A DNA stretch of 64,000 bases, from positions 28,724,890 through 28,788,889 of the forward strand of contig NC_065882.2 of the NCBI RefSeq assembly GCF_932274485.2, given 5' to 3'. Position numbers and translations under genes: made by a program. How positions within the stretch are numbered: position 1 is the first letter of the stretch; the number at the start of each line of letters is the position of its first letter. This document shows positions 44,758 to 56,038 of the stretch, one piece after another. This DNA is from Patella vulgata. Lineage: Eukaryota; Mollusca; Gastropoda; Patellidae. The notes below the pieces were generated by a model. That model searched no databases. It was not told the origin of the DNA and worked only from the letters and a program-made list of their open reading frames with translations.

Positions 44758-46060
44758 GTCTACAAACTTATTTTGACATATACTGTCTCTGTAAGGAATT
44801 TAAAATTAAAATGCTTCAGGTTTATGAAAATTTTCAAGAAATAATTTAAAATATGAAAAGCCTGAATGCATTGTAAATAACTCATTTATACACCTATTGT
44901 ATTACCCTTAAATCAAAATGGCGCAAATTCAAAACTGAAATAAATAACTAAGCCTGACATTTTTGCGTCTTTAGTAGAAGCATTCATCTTGATCTTTTAC
45001 ATTTGTACAAATTAATATTTTCCTTTGCGAAGATCTTTCGACACGTCAAAATTGAAGTTTTGGGCAAAATTACGTCACCTACAGAGAAGTTCATCTGTAG
45101 AAAAAAGTTGAGAATTTGCACCACAGAACATATGAGCTTTTGTTTTATACAAATCAGGCAATAATTATTTACCCCACAGCCCATAAACTTAAATTAAAAT
45201 GCTGACAAAATTGGTTATTTCTCGGCAAGGAAAGATGTTAGAAACGATTTTTTGATATCAATATGATGGCATTGATTCATACTATTTGTCAATACGAATC
45301 AAATATCAGAATTTGAAATGAATAATAAATATAACTCATTATATTTGTTTTGAGGGCTAAAAATACAGTCTTTGCCAAAATTAGTTTTATTAGTTTTATG
45401 GCATCGTCAATGACATTAGGCTCACTTGATGATGATGAAAATTTTATGAAAATCGAATAATAATTGACACTTTTATGGACCAAACACCTTGAAAAGTGAC
45501 TTGTGAAAACCGTCTATTTCTCTGCAAGCGAACCAGTTAGAAACAATTTTGTGATATCTATATGACCGTATGAATTTTATTAATATGTGAATTTAAACCA
45601 AAAGGTAAAATTATCAATACATATTAAATAATTCTTGGTTGAAAAAAAATATTGATTTTAAAAGTTAAAAATGCAGTTTTTGACAAAATGGCGTCACTTC
45701 CGGTGTTAATTTTAAATTAAATATTTTCGTTTTGGATCAAATGGTGTCACTTTTATGAAAATCCAATAATAATTGACTATTTTACGAGCAAAATAACGAA
45801 AACAGTGACTTATGCAAAATTGTTTTATACAAATCAAACAATAAATAATTAATCTCGGACTGAAAAACTGAATTAGCAAATGGCGGCCAAGGAAAATTAC
45901 TGAGACAACTTTTTTTACATTTTTGCTCAAGTCAGGCGACTCTTTAATTCTGTGTAAACACGATCAAAAAATATTCATAAATAAAAAAGGTTTCTGTAAA
46001 AATTTAAATTTTCTAAATTTGGCGCCTAATATCTGCGAAGATTTGCCGAAAATCAAAAAT
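44758..46060 (-). repeat. G repeat family, duplicate of 38580-39880
   Basis: Carries the 5-bp insertion TGTAT near 44900 and lacks 19 bp near 45718 compared with the upstream unit. Confidence 0.88.
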
Positions 46061-47118
46061 AGCAATAGTGTTTCACAAAAGCTAAGTGTGAAACCCTAAT
46101 AATAATAAAAATAATAATCCGAACAAAAACAATTGTGTTTCACACAAGCTACGCAGTGTAAAACCCTAACTAGCACCTGACTGTTCAGGGGCTTAAGATT
46201 GCTGTAGTGTGTTCTGTTACTGTTATCTTCGTCACCCGGCAAGATTAAAATAAGATTAATATCACTTACGTTAGAATTGAATATTACCGTTAAACTATCC
46301 AGTCACAATTTAGTAATCCATAACAATTCTTCTGCCTTACATGGTGTTTGCTTATTTGTAGCTTATGTGATAATTAGTTTAGTTTGAATGTTAACTGAAA
46401 CGCCAATACACATTAGTGTATATCGTATGTGTAGTACATGTTATGTCGCGCGTCAATCAACCGGTTTAAGGTTGTAATCGAAATCTCGGACTGAAAAACT
46501 GAATTAGCAAATGGCGGCCAAGGAAAATTACTGAGACAACTTTTTTTACATTTTTGCTCAAGTCAGGCGACTCTTTAATTCTGTGTAAACACGATCAAAA
46601 AATATTCATAAATAAAAAAGGTTTCTGTAAAAATTTAAATTTTCTAAATTTGGCGCCTAATATCTGCGAAGATTTGCCGAAAATCAAAAATCAAAAGTAG
46701 CAATAGTGTTTCACAAAAGCTAAGTGTGAAACCCTAATAATAATAAAAATAATAATCCGAACAAAAACAATTGTGTTTCACACAAGCTACGCAGTGTAAA
46801 ACCCTAACTAGCACCTGACTGTTCAGGGGCTTAAGATTGCTGTAGTGTGTTCTGTTACTGTTATCTTCGTCACCCGGCAAGATTAAAATAAGATTAATAT
46901 CACTTACGTTAGAATTGAATATTACCGTTAAACTATCCAGTCACAATTTAGTAATCCATAACAATTCTTCTGCCTTACATGGTGTTTGCTTATTTGTAGC
47001 TTATGTGATAATTAGTTTAGTTTGAATGTTAACTGAAACGCCAATACACATTAGTGTATATCGTATGTGTAGTACATGTTATGTCGCGCGTCAATCAACC
47101 GGTTTAAGGTTGTAATCG
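45853..47118. repeat. 631-bp tandem repeat inside D2 (two units)
   Basis: CTCGGACTGAAAAACTGAAT occurs at 45853 and again at 46484; the units run to GGTTGTAATCGAAA. The upstream duplication has one unit. Both units share two substitutions not found upstream (AGATTAATATC, ATTACCGTTAAAC), so the doubling happened within D2. The first unit lacks 7 bp that the second keeps. Confidence 0.93.
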
Positions 47119-47926
47119 AAAAAAGGGTATTTTAGAGGGTTTGACACATAAACGGTAATATATCGATAATTTTAATCAGATCAGTGTGCAATTGTTGGAA
47201 ACACTAGCTTTGAGTACATATTATTTTGTTTGGTCACTTTATGTGCTCTTCAACTTTCCGTCGTTAGGATCGTAAGCATTAAAGATCATGAATGTGATTG
47301 TGTTGAATGGTGTATCGAATGCAAGTTAATGTTACATATCCTGCTATTATTTAAAGAAATTTATAAAACTAGAAGTAAATATCTGACATTTCCAACACGT
47401 TTTATTTGTCAAAAAGATAACTCATTGAACACAAAATAAACTGCTAATCTAGATATTATACATATATATATATTTAGGTTATTGAAAAGATAAAAATAAA
47501 GAAAACCAAAAATAAAAGAAATCGCCCAAAACCTGTGTAACGATAAGTAACGAACAGTGTTGAAAATAATAAGTTACCTACTTACAGAAGTGTATTGTAC
47601 CTATAACGAACTATATTTATAGAAATTGGTTAACACGTATTTCCTTTTGAGCACGTTTATAACATTTACAATTGATATCCACGGTATTTCTTTACATCCT
47701 AATGATGATTTAACAATAACGGAATCACGATTGCACACGATTTGGTTTCTATTATATTATATTTTGATATTTTAAACATCACAGATAAACAACAGATAAA
47801 AATATAATTGAATGTTTTAAGAACGTAAAACCGCTCAGATTTGAAATTGAATTGTGTAATCGCATAGTTTAAACCAATCAGTGAAAATCGAGAATGACAT
47901 TACGCGAATAAATTTACATATTGCCA
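47119..47926. other. No gene seen (duplicate of 40324-41131)
   Basis: The 69-codon ORF at 47230-47439, like its twin at 40435, has no domain. AT-rich. Confidence 0.45.
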
Positions 47927-48036
47927 TATAATAATAATAAGGAATCTTGTATTGCGCTAAATTCCACACCACAAAAGGGGTATGCTCAAAGCGCCTACCA
48001 CACAACGAACACACACTATCACTCAACAACGCAATT

Positions 48037-49567
48037 TCACTGATTATAACGTTTGAAGAGATAGGTTTTGAGGTTTGATTTAAGCGAACTTAATGTTTTA
48101 GCACTCTTGAGTTTTAGTGGCAAATTATTCCAAAGTGTTGCAGAGGCGTAGGAAAATGACCGAGCACCAAATGTCTTTAAATTGTAGCACGGAGTCTCAA
48201 GTAGAAATTGATCAGAAGAGCGAGCGCAAACATCGTGAAGGAACATATGGGTGTACAAGTTCTTGTAGATATGTTGGAGCCATTTTGGACACTGATTGGT
48301 AGGTTAGACACAAGATTTTGAATTCGATTCTTTCTGAAATCCTAAGCCAGTGGAGGGAATTAAGAACAGGAGATATGTGACATCTTTGTTTGGTTCTCGT
48401 TACGATTCTGGCGCATTTATTCTGGATTTGCTGAAGTCGTTGAATTTGTTGCTTGGGGGTTCCTATAAAAAGACTGTTGCCGTAGTCCAGTTTAGAAATC
48501 ACCATACACCGAACAAGTGTGGCAGCTACATCCCTGGTGATAAGATGTCTAATGGATCCAATATTTCGAAGGTGATAATGAGCTATTTTACACAAGTAAC
48601 TGACATGTGTTTCCATTGTTAACAAAGAGTCAATGTGAATTCCGAGATTCTTAACAGATGAAGCAAAACGAATGATAGATTCATTTATATTTAGGGACTG
48701 TACTTTACATTTTTTAAGTCGAGATTGAGGACCAATAAGAATTGCTTCAGAATTTTTTTTTAACATGTTATCGTCCATCCATTTCTGAACATCTTTTATA
48801 CAATTTTCCAATTGGTGACAGGCAGCGACTTGACTTGTAGGTGATGGAAGGAAGCTGTTAAACAGTTGAGTATCATCAGCATAACAGTGATGTGTGATCA
48901 AGTGCCGATTTAACAACTCTACGAGAGGTTTGGTGTAAAGGCAAAATAGGATTGGTCCAAGAACAGATCCCTGGGGTACACCACATGTTAGAGTTACGGG
49001 AGTTGACACAGATTGTCTAACAACAACAGCTTGTGATCTTTGAGACAAGTATGATGAACACCAGTTTAAAACAGTGGAACTAATTCCATATTCAAACTCG
49101 AGACGCTGTAGAAGTTTCCTATGGTCTATCGTATCAAAGGCAGCTGACAGATCAAGTAGTACCAAAATTGACACCTCACCTCTGTCGACAGATTCCTTAG
49201 CTGCATTTAAAACACAATTTAGGGCAGTTTCTGTACTGTGTGCAGTCCGATATGCAGATTGAAATTTGTCCCACATATTACTTCTATCCAAATAGCTAAT
49301 CAATTGCATTTTGATGACCTTTTCAAGAATTTTTGAAATGAAAGGTAGGTTTGAAACTGGACGATAGTTTTTTAATAGCTCCGGGTCCAATGATGGCTTT
49401 TTGAGAAGAGGTTTTATAATTGCATGTTTAAACGACTGAGGCACAATTCCAAGCTGCATGCTGGTTTTGACTATTTTGGTTAATACTGGAAGGAGAACAT
49501 CTAAGACTTGAATGAAAAGACTGGTTGGAATGGGATCTAATGCACATGATGTCGGTTTTGATTGCAT
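48037..49567 (-). pseudogene. LINE A reverse transcriptase and C-terminus
   Basis: The 451-codon frame starts SKPTSCALDPIPTSLFIQVL (the S-C-x-LDP-P entry block). It has LKNYRPVSNLPFISKILEKV, ILVLLDLSAAFDTIDHRKLL (motif A Asp), GVPQGSVLGPILFCLYTKPL and CYADDTQLF (motif C), then the thumb ASSVKNLGIHIDSLLTMETH and LHWLRISERIEFKILCLTY. A frame change near 48235 puts the last 65 residues (SSDQFLLETPCYN to LKTYLFKRYNQ) in another frame. Family role: target-primed reverse transcription. The catalytic residues are present, but the frame breaks make it non-functional as it stands. Confidence 0.92.
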
Positions 49568-49638
49568 AAAATTTTTTTTAATTTCATCTTTTCTGACAGG
49601 ATTAAAATATTGAAAGCTTTCACAAAGTTGCGCATGAT

Positions 49639-50160
49639 CTACTGCACGAGTATCAGATACTCATTAACTACGTTAAAACCAGTTCGGATTTTAGCAATCT
49701 TATCAATGAAATAGGTGTTAAAATTTGTGACATTATTAACATCATCTTCTGTGGGATATATCACATCTTGAGACTTACCAAGTAGGTAGTTTAAGGTTCC
49801 AAACAGTGCTTTTGGGTTATGTACATTATCTTCTATCACTTTGATATAATATTCATCTTTTGATTTTTTCACAAGATTCGTAGCGATGTTGCGGCACCCA
49901 TTATACAACTGTCGATCGATTTCTAGCCTTGTTTTTCTCCACTTTCGCCCAGTTTTGCGTCTACGCTTTCGAAATTCAAGTATAGAAGGAGTTATCCACG
50001 GTGCTTGTTTGTTGATTCGCACAGACTTGGTTTTGAGTGGCGCATGTTTGTCCAGTAGTTCTGACAGCGTAGTATTATATAAATCCACAATTTCATCCAA
50101 GTCACCAGGAGGATTACAGATGAGATTTGATTTAATAATATCATTTTGAAAATTCATCAA
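49639..50160 (-). pseudogene. LINE A endonuclease-RT linker
   Basis: LYNTTLSELLDKHAPLKTKS, APWITPSILEFRKRRRKTGR and FNTYFIDKIAKIR are the usual linker blocks (H-A-P-x-K; PW; the FF..K...IR box). It overlaps the endonuclease frame by 20 bp in a shifted frame, and a stop separates it from the RT frame. Confidence 0.85.
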
Positions 50161-51241
50161 TGTTAATCTTTTTGATATTGCGGATCTGGATGATCCGTTT
50201 ACTTAGTAGCGGTTTTGCAAAGTTAAGGTGAAATGATATTATAAAATGATCTGACAATTGTTTGTCTTCAACTTCAATTTGCTGAATAATTGAATCGTCT
50301 CTAGTGACAACCCAGCCAATCATATGGCCTGATTTATGGGTGGGTAGTGACACAAGTTGTTTTAGGTCATGATTGTCCAAGATCGTGCATAATTTCTTAG
50401 TCAGACTTTTGTCAGGAACATCAAAATGTGCATTAAAATCTCCTAGAATAACTGTTGTTTCTTGTTTCTGGTCGAGGATATCTGTTAGAGCCGAAAATTC
50501 ATCAATAAATAACTTATCTGTTGATTTGTTTTTCTTGGAGGGCGGTGGTTTGTAAATACATAAAAACCTCAAGGACTTGCCACCAACACTTATTACAGTT
50601 CCAAATAATTCGAATGATAAAAAAGTCTGAGCTGGCTTAAAAGGTTGTAGTTTAAGGCTGTCTTTAAATATCATTGCTATGCCCCCTCCCATTCCACTGG
50701 TCCTGGGGATGTGCTTAATCTGATAGCATAAAGGAATCATATCCCTAACTTTTGCATCATCACCATTTGGTCTTAACCATGTTTCAGTAAGAAAGAGGAC
50801 ATCATAATCATTTTCAAAAATTAGTTCTTTAATATCTGTTGTTTTATTTTGGGCTGATTGGGCATTCCATAATGCAAACTTGAGAAGTGAAATCTGTTTC
50901 ATAGGACTGTGGTCACAGTGAAGTGAGTTAGTTTTAAACTGATTAACAGACTGAAATTTTTTCCTTCTACCACTACCACCTCTCTTTCCACGCTTGGTTG
51001 GTTTGTCTATCTTTAGACCAAGTTGTTTGATCAAATTGAAAACTTGATTATCCAGTCTGGAGTGACTTAGTTTTGAACAAGATATTTGAGTTAACTCATT
51101 AGACTGATATTGAACAATGTGTTTACCTGTGTTCATCTTTAAATCTAAACTGATGTTTGTGTTGTCCATCAAACATATAAGTGATAACCACTCACCACTG
51201 GACACATGATAAAGAATTACAAATATGCACAGAAAGTGCAT
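50141..51241 (-). pseudogene. LINE A APE-type endonuclease
   Basis: 366 codons from Met at 51241. Residues about 80-105 form a basic stretch (TKRGKRGGSGRRKKF). The endonuclease blocks follow: LKFALWNAQSA (Asn), DVLFLTETWL (Glu), SGMGGGIAMIF, FLCIYKPPPSKK, VILGDFNAHFD (Asp, Asn), and QLSDHFIISF (SDH). All expected catalytic positions are visible. It nicks target DNA to prime reverse transcription. The downstream frame break means it is not joined to the RT in this copy. The N-terminal Met could be further inside. Confidence 0.9.
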
Positions 51242-51250
51242 AATTTAAAG

Positions 51251-51549
51251 TCAAAACAATTTCAAAAGTATCCAAATACAATCCTGGGTACAGTAATAAT
51301 CCACATGCACAATTATCCTTAAGCCCTGTTCGCATGCACAACATTTATGCATCTATGCAAATTAAGGTGTGCAATTATCAAGGGGTACTTTGAAGTGTTG
51401 TCCCAAATATGTCCATTCTGTTTTGGATACCGCAATGGACAGTCTAATATAATACCGTCGAATGATAAAACCATTATTCCCTCATCAGCTAATTCTTGGG
51501 CTCATGGCTACTAGTCCGATCCTTAATGTAAATCCGTCGGCTTTTCCGG
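51251..51549. other. LINE 5' flank, unassigned
   Basis: No gene; may include the LINE 5' UTR. Confidence 0.35.
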
Positions 51550-52660
51550 TAGAAATCGTGGAATAAGCTTTATTTTGAAGGTTTCGATGTTTACTGACAA
51601 AAAAACAATGTTGACATTTTTTCTGAGTAGGTCTTCATGGTATGGGAGGCCATTATCTGAGGGTAGCCATTTTCGATAATATTTCAACTTATTTTTATTT
51701 TATTTTCATCCTATTTATAATGTTATCGACATATCAACTGTGATTTGGCACTGTATTAGTATTCACAGGGGTCATGACTATATTTCAGATTTTTTTCCAT
51801 CACTTCATGAAGATATTTCCAACATGGCGGCCATTTCTAGTGGGAAAATGGGACGATGTGAATATTTTGTTTAAGAATAGTGTTTGGTGTCAATATATAC
51901 TGTATGTTTTCGGGGTCGCAGATTCCATTTCTGGCATTTACAAACTTGTAAAATGATCACATGTTCACATAATTAGCATATTTCCAAGATGGCTGCCATT
52001 TTTGTCGGGTAAATGTCAATATATATGTTTTCTGGATCGTAGATTCCATTTCTGATATTTACAACCTTGTAAATTGATCACATGGTCACATACTTAGCAT
52101 ATTTTCAAGATGGCAGCCATTTTTGGCGGGAATTGGGACATTTCCAGATTTTGATTAAGAAGTGGTGTTTGGTGTCAATATATATGTTTACGAGGGCGCA
52201 GAATTCATTTCTGACATTTATAACTTTCTAAAATGATCACATGTTCACATATTTCGCATATTGCTAATATTGCTGCAACTTGTGTCGGGAAAATCGGACG
52301 ATGTGCTGATTTTGTTTAAGTAGTTGTCTTGGTGTAAATATATATGTTTTCGGTGGCGCAGATTCGATTTCTGCCATATACAACTGTGTAAAATGATCAA
52401 TGATCAATTTAGCATATTTTCAAGTCGGCAGAAAGTTTTCTAAAGGTATTATTACCATATATTTACTTGTCGTTGTTATTTACACGTTTCTGCGTCCAAT
52501 TCTGCTACGTAGGCTATTAGCTTGTAGCACATTCCTGAAAGCCGGTACCGTGTCGGACCCATTTGGAATATTATCCAACGATGAAAATTACTGATCCGAG
52601 ATGACCACTGAGCTGATATCGATTTTCCTGGGAACGAAAAGGCTATTCACTTGGTCTCCT
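51550..52660 (+). repeat. T1 tandem-repeat family, copy 2 (complete)
   Basis: Same leader and units as 1-800. Units begin near 51815, 51985, 52105 and 52255, each with a variant of CAAGATGGCNGCCATTTTTG. The end block TTATCCAACGATGAAAAT is at about 52573. Confidence 0.88.
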
Positions 52661-52689
52661 GGCATAAAGAGAGAGTGTAACGGCAGCAT

Positions 52690-52914
52690 GGGGCTTGAGT
52701 CCACTTGACACGCGCCCATCATGCTCCTGCCACGACCACACCAAGCGCTTTCTACGCCCTCAAGATCTTAATACGCTCGTGGCCAAATTCTGGCCATGCT
52801 CCCGCGGTTAGTAGTCGGACTGGGATACGTTCTCACCACACTCCCGTGACGTGCCTACCAGGCGAAAGCCACCTTTTCGCCGCGCCTATAGTGACTGCGC
52901 CATGCTCATTCCGC
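52690..52914. other. GC-rich block of unknown kind
   Basis: Clearly richer in G and C than its surroundings, with repeated (C)CATGCTCC / CACGCGCCC motifs. The 89-codon ORF across it shows no domain. Confidence 0.4.
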
Positions 52915-53300
52915 CCTAATTCACTTTCAAAGCAGAGAACAACCAAATGCCAAGCATTCAAGAACATTTTTTAGTTTCTTGATGTTTCCTCTTAGAATGC
53001 AAGGCTGGAACTGATGGACGAGGCTCAATACCTTCCCTATATATACAAAAGGGTCGTAACAGCGTAGCACGCATGTGGCTAGGAGCTTCGTTCCAGCCCC
53101 GTGGTTAAAGGTAGAGGGGACGTGACTGTAAAAGAAATGCTTACCATAGATTATTTTATCAACTGACTTCCAAGCTGAATGTGGAATGAGCATGTGGAAT
53201 GCTGCTGCATTGGAAACATAAAGTATGTCACCACTTACACAACGACGTGGTCAGCTACTTTTATATCACTGCCACCTGTTCTTTCAATGGTGATGTCAGT
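52915..53300 (-). repeat. E repeat, copy 2 (inverted relative to copy 1)
   Basis: Reverse complement holds GGTGGCAGTGATATAAAAGT and the following block to GCTTTGAAAGTGAATTAGGG. It lacks about 20 bp that copy 1 has near 1295-1315 and a second short stretch near 1365. Confidence 0.65.
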
Positions 53301-53878
53301 GACGTAAAATTCGAATTTCGAAAATACGAAATAACAGATTTAAAGGGCACATAAGATGGACGTGGAAACTTTTCGGTACGTGTAGCCAATGTTTACTATA
53401 TCCACTTTACGGCAAGTTCACACCAATTTGATTGAAATTAATTCAGCTATCTTCACTCAAAGTCCAAAAATAGACCTCCCGTAAAAACGACTTTGCCAAT
53501 TATCGAAAACACTCTTAATCCCCTCAGACACCAGTGACGTCACAGTGACCGAATGCATATTCGGAATGGTTATTCCTTGTTTACCTATATACCGCCGGCG
53601 TGTGTATTCATTAACGCCTGATTGATTCCTTAATCTCCTAATTAAATCTAATTAAATAAAACAATTGACTACGAAATAATTTGTTTTGCAATTTAGGTTG
53701 TTTTATAATGTCCCGCCCCCTCTTCTCACGAGAGCGATTTTAATAATGTGTTTAAAAGTGACTTTTCAAAGACATCACTCTAGCTTGAACGTGTGCGTAA
53801 TACCCCACGAACGAACTAATCGTAGAATCGTGCACACGTTAATTGTATAAAATAATTAAGTTTTCTCATCTGTTGTTT
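53301..53878. other. No gene seen; left flank of the MULE
   Basis: AT-rich, no recognisable element. Confidence 0.45.
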
Positions 53879-53886
53879 ATGATTAC

Positions 53887-54003
53887 GGTTACATCTCACT
53901 GTGCCCACTTTTGATTAATCCAATTAAGGTCTAATTAGGATTAGTGTATTAAGCGGATTAGGATTAGGTGTTATAGGTAATTAGATGGAAAAAACCAAAT
54001 ATT
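53887..54003 (+). repeat. MULE left terminal inverted repeat
   Basis: GGTTACATCTCACTGTGCCC at the tip, with internal GGATTAGGATTAGG repeats, ending GGAAAAAACCAAATATT. Confidence 0.92.
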
Positions 54004-54140
54004 GAAAGTGACTAAATATTCAGTCTTATAATTGGTGAGATGAACTCACTGTAATCGTTAAAGTGATGAATTTTATTCAAAAAATGACACTTGAATATAA
54101 TATGAATTATGTTCAGTAAGCCTACACATTACACGGTCTT

Positions 54141-54146
54141 TATAAG
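54141..54146 (+). promoter_or_regulatory. TATA box of the MULE transposase
   Basis: TATAAG 38 bp before the ATG, inside the element, with a start site expected near 54168-54172 (CTGTCATATTTC). So the element carries its own core promoter and a very short leader. Confidence 0.55.
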
Positions 54147-54178
54147 GACACACAGAAGTCAGTCTGTCATATTTCATC

Positions 54179-55729
54179 ATGGCAAACGTTCAAGTAAACA
54201 TCCAGTACATCCCCAATGCTCAAGGTGGAGAAAACTTAGTTCATGAAGAATACAAATTCCGAGTGAAGAATAGGAAGGCAGAACGAGTATACTGGAGATG
54301 TTGTATAAAAGGTTGTCCAGCAACCCTGAACACCCACCAAGGCTTTATTACCAAATATTCCAGAAACCACAACCATGTTGCTAACCCACACAAGGTGGCA
54401 GTCGACAAATTTCTCGTTGCCATGAAAACCAAGGTGCAAGAGGAAACCAAACCAGTCTGTGCCATCTATCAAGAAGAAGTATCAGGTATGTATTTATCTC
54501 TAATGTTGTGTGCCGTTGATTTAAATGATTCAACGTTAAAGCATACTGAACATGTTCTTCCGTAACAAACCAATCGAGTGTCTGGTCGAGTATTAATGAT
54601 ATAATAAAATGTATAATAAATATTTTCTTTTTGTTTGTTTACAGCCCTTCGATCTGACCGTGACTCAGGTGAGATGATCAGAGAGATTCCAACATTCTAT
54701 AGTTGCTGTGCTTCCCTGTATAGAGCCCGAGCAAAGATCCTCCCAGCACTTCCTCATACCCGCAACGATATCCAGCTTCCAGATTCTTACACCAAGACCA
54801 CATCCGGAGACGACTTCCTTCTCCACGCAGCAGCCGACAACAGGTTTCTAGTGTTTTCCACACAAGAAAATCTTTACCATCTCGCCAATGCAGACACTAT
54901 ATACTGTGATGGAACATTTAGCATGAGTCCTACCTTATTCACCCAGATCTACACTATACATGCTTTTGTACACAATAAAATGTTCCCTTTGGTGTATGCA
55001 CTATTACCCGATAAGAAGGAGGCAACATATGTTGAGTTCCTCAGATGTGTTAGAGACAAAACATTGGCACTTGTCAATGTTAATCTTAACCCAGGCCATG
55101 TGTTTACAGATTTCGAAGTTAGTATGCAAAATGCTGTGAGAACTGTGTTGCCGAGGTCAGAACTAAAAGGTTGTTTTTTTCACTTTGGTCAGTGTATTTG
55201 GCGCAATGCGCAGAAATATGGACTACAAGCAGATTTTTCTCGGGTGCCAGAAATCAATAAAATCGTCAAGCAAGCAGCAGCATTACCATTAATTCCAATA
55301 CAGCAGGTTGAAGATGTATGGCTGCATGCCCTTGATGATGCACCACTCCAAGATGCCAGAGTGTTGCAATTTGCAGATTACGTAACTGAGTTCTGGGTGG
55401 AGGGGCAGCATGGCAGAATGATGTGGAACCATTTCCACACTGAAGGTCCACGCACAACGAACCATGTTGAAGGATGGCATTCCAAGATAACATCCATTAT
55501 TGCCACCCCTCACCCAAATATTTTTAAGTTGGTGGCTTTTTTTAAGAATGAACAAGCTTACTCCGAAGTAACCATTCTCCAGTTAGGTGCCAACGGAAAA
55601 TTACGGCCTAAGAGAAGAAAGTACAGGCAACTAGAAACCCGACTCCAAACTCTGAAAACAGATCTTCAGAACGGTATAAAGACTGTATTCGAGTATGCCG
55701 ATGGCGTAGCCCGTTTAACTACATTGTAA
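54179..55729 (+). CDS. MULE transposase with FLYWCH zinc finger, two exons
   Basis: Exon 1 54179-54485, intron 54486-54644 (GTATGT...TTTACAG, 159 bp), exon 2 54645-55729; the phase fits, giving 463 aa. Residues about 22-67 are a FLYWCH finger (ERVYWRCCIKGCPATL...HNH: Cys41, Cys46, His64, His66), the DNA-binding part. The MULE catalytic domain follows: YCDGTFS (Asp191), FTDFE (Asp258), GCFFHF (the C-x-x-H mark of MULEs at 279-282) and NHVEGWHSK (Glu378). The C-terminus is a basic helix-rich tail (KLRPKRRKYRQLETRL). It catalyses cut-and-paste of the element in the nucleus. There is no stop or frameshift and all three acidic residues are present, so it may be active. The 5' end was chosen from the TATA box and the first ATG; no second zinc knuckle or SWIM domain is seen. 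Confidence 0.93.
54486..54644 (+). other. Intron of the MULE transposase
   Basis: Donor AG|GTATGT and acceptor TTTGTTTACAG|CC. Reading through would stop after 26 codons, so splicing is needed for the DDE domain. Confidence 0.9.
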
Positions 55730-55752
55730 ATTTTCATTGTTTATCTTGTTTT

Positions 55753-56030
55753 TGTGTGATGTATGATATACCCATGTATGTTATACTTTTATTACATATT
55801 TTATATATAAAACATCGAAAATTGTTATATTTTCATTAAATTATAAAGTGCTAATGTGATGTATGATATATCCATGTATGTTATATTTTTATTACATATT
55901 TTATATATAAAACATCGAAAATTGTTATATTTTCATTAAATTATAAAGTGCTAATGTGATGTATGATATATCCATGTATGTTATATTTTTATTAAATATA
56001 TATAAAACATCGAAAAATTAAAAAAAAAAT
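55753..56030 (+). repeat. Three tandem units of about 100 bp in the MULE 3' tail
   Basis: TGTGATGTATGATATACCCA at 55753, then TGTGATGTATGATATATCCA at 55855 and 55955. The third unit is shortened (ATTAAATATATATAAAACATCG). The unit holds ATATAAAACATCGAAAATTG and is very AT-rich. Confidence 0.95.
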
Positions 56031-56038
56031 TACATAAA

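Larger units (their letters stand above)
42795..49269. repeat. Tandem duplication, downstream unit (D2)
   Basis: See the upstream unit. It starts inside the Tc1-2 transposase (TTCAGGCCGATTCCACCC) and runs without break into LINE A, which goes on to 51.25 kb. So D2 and its right flank are the complete arrangement and D1 the partial copy, or both stem from one rearrangement. Confidence 0.93.
47930..51250 (-). mobile_element. LINE A: CR1/Jockey-group LINE, nearly full ORF2
   Basis: The longest LINE in the window. On the minus strand: basic linker, APE endonuclease (50141-51241), linker (49639-50160), RT (48212-49567), C-terminus (48037-48258), and a 3' end with TTATTATTATTA at 47927-47940. Three frame breaks separate these parts. 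No ORF1 was found upstream (beyond 51.25 kb is T1). Confidence 0.9.
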
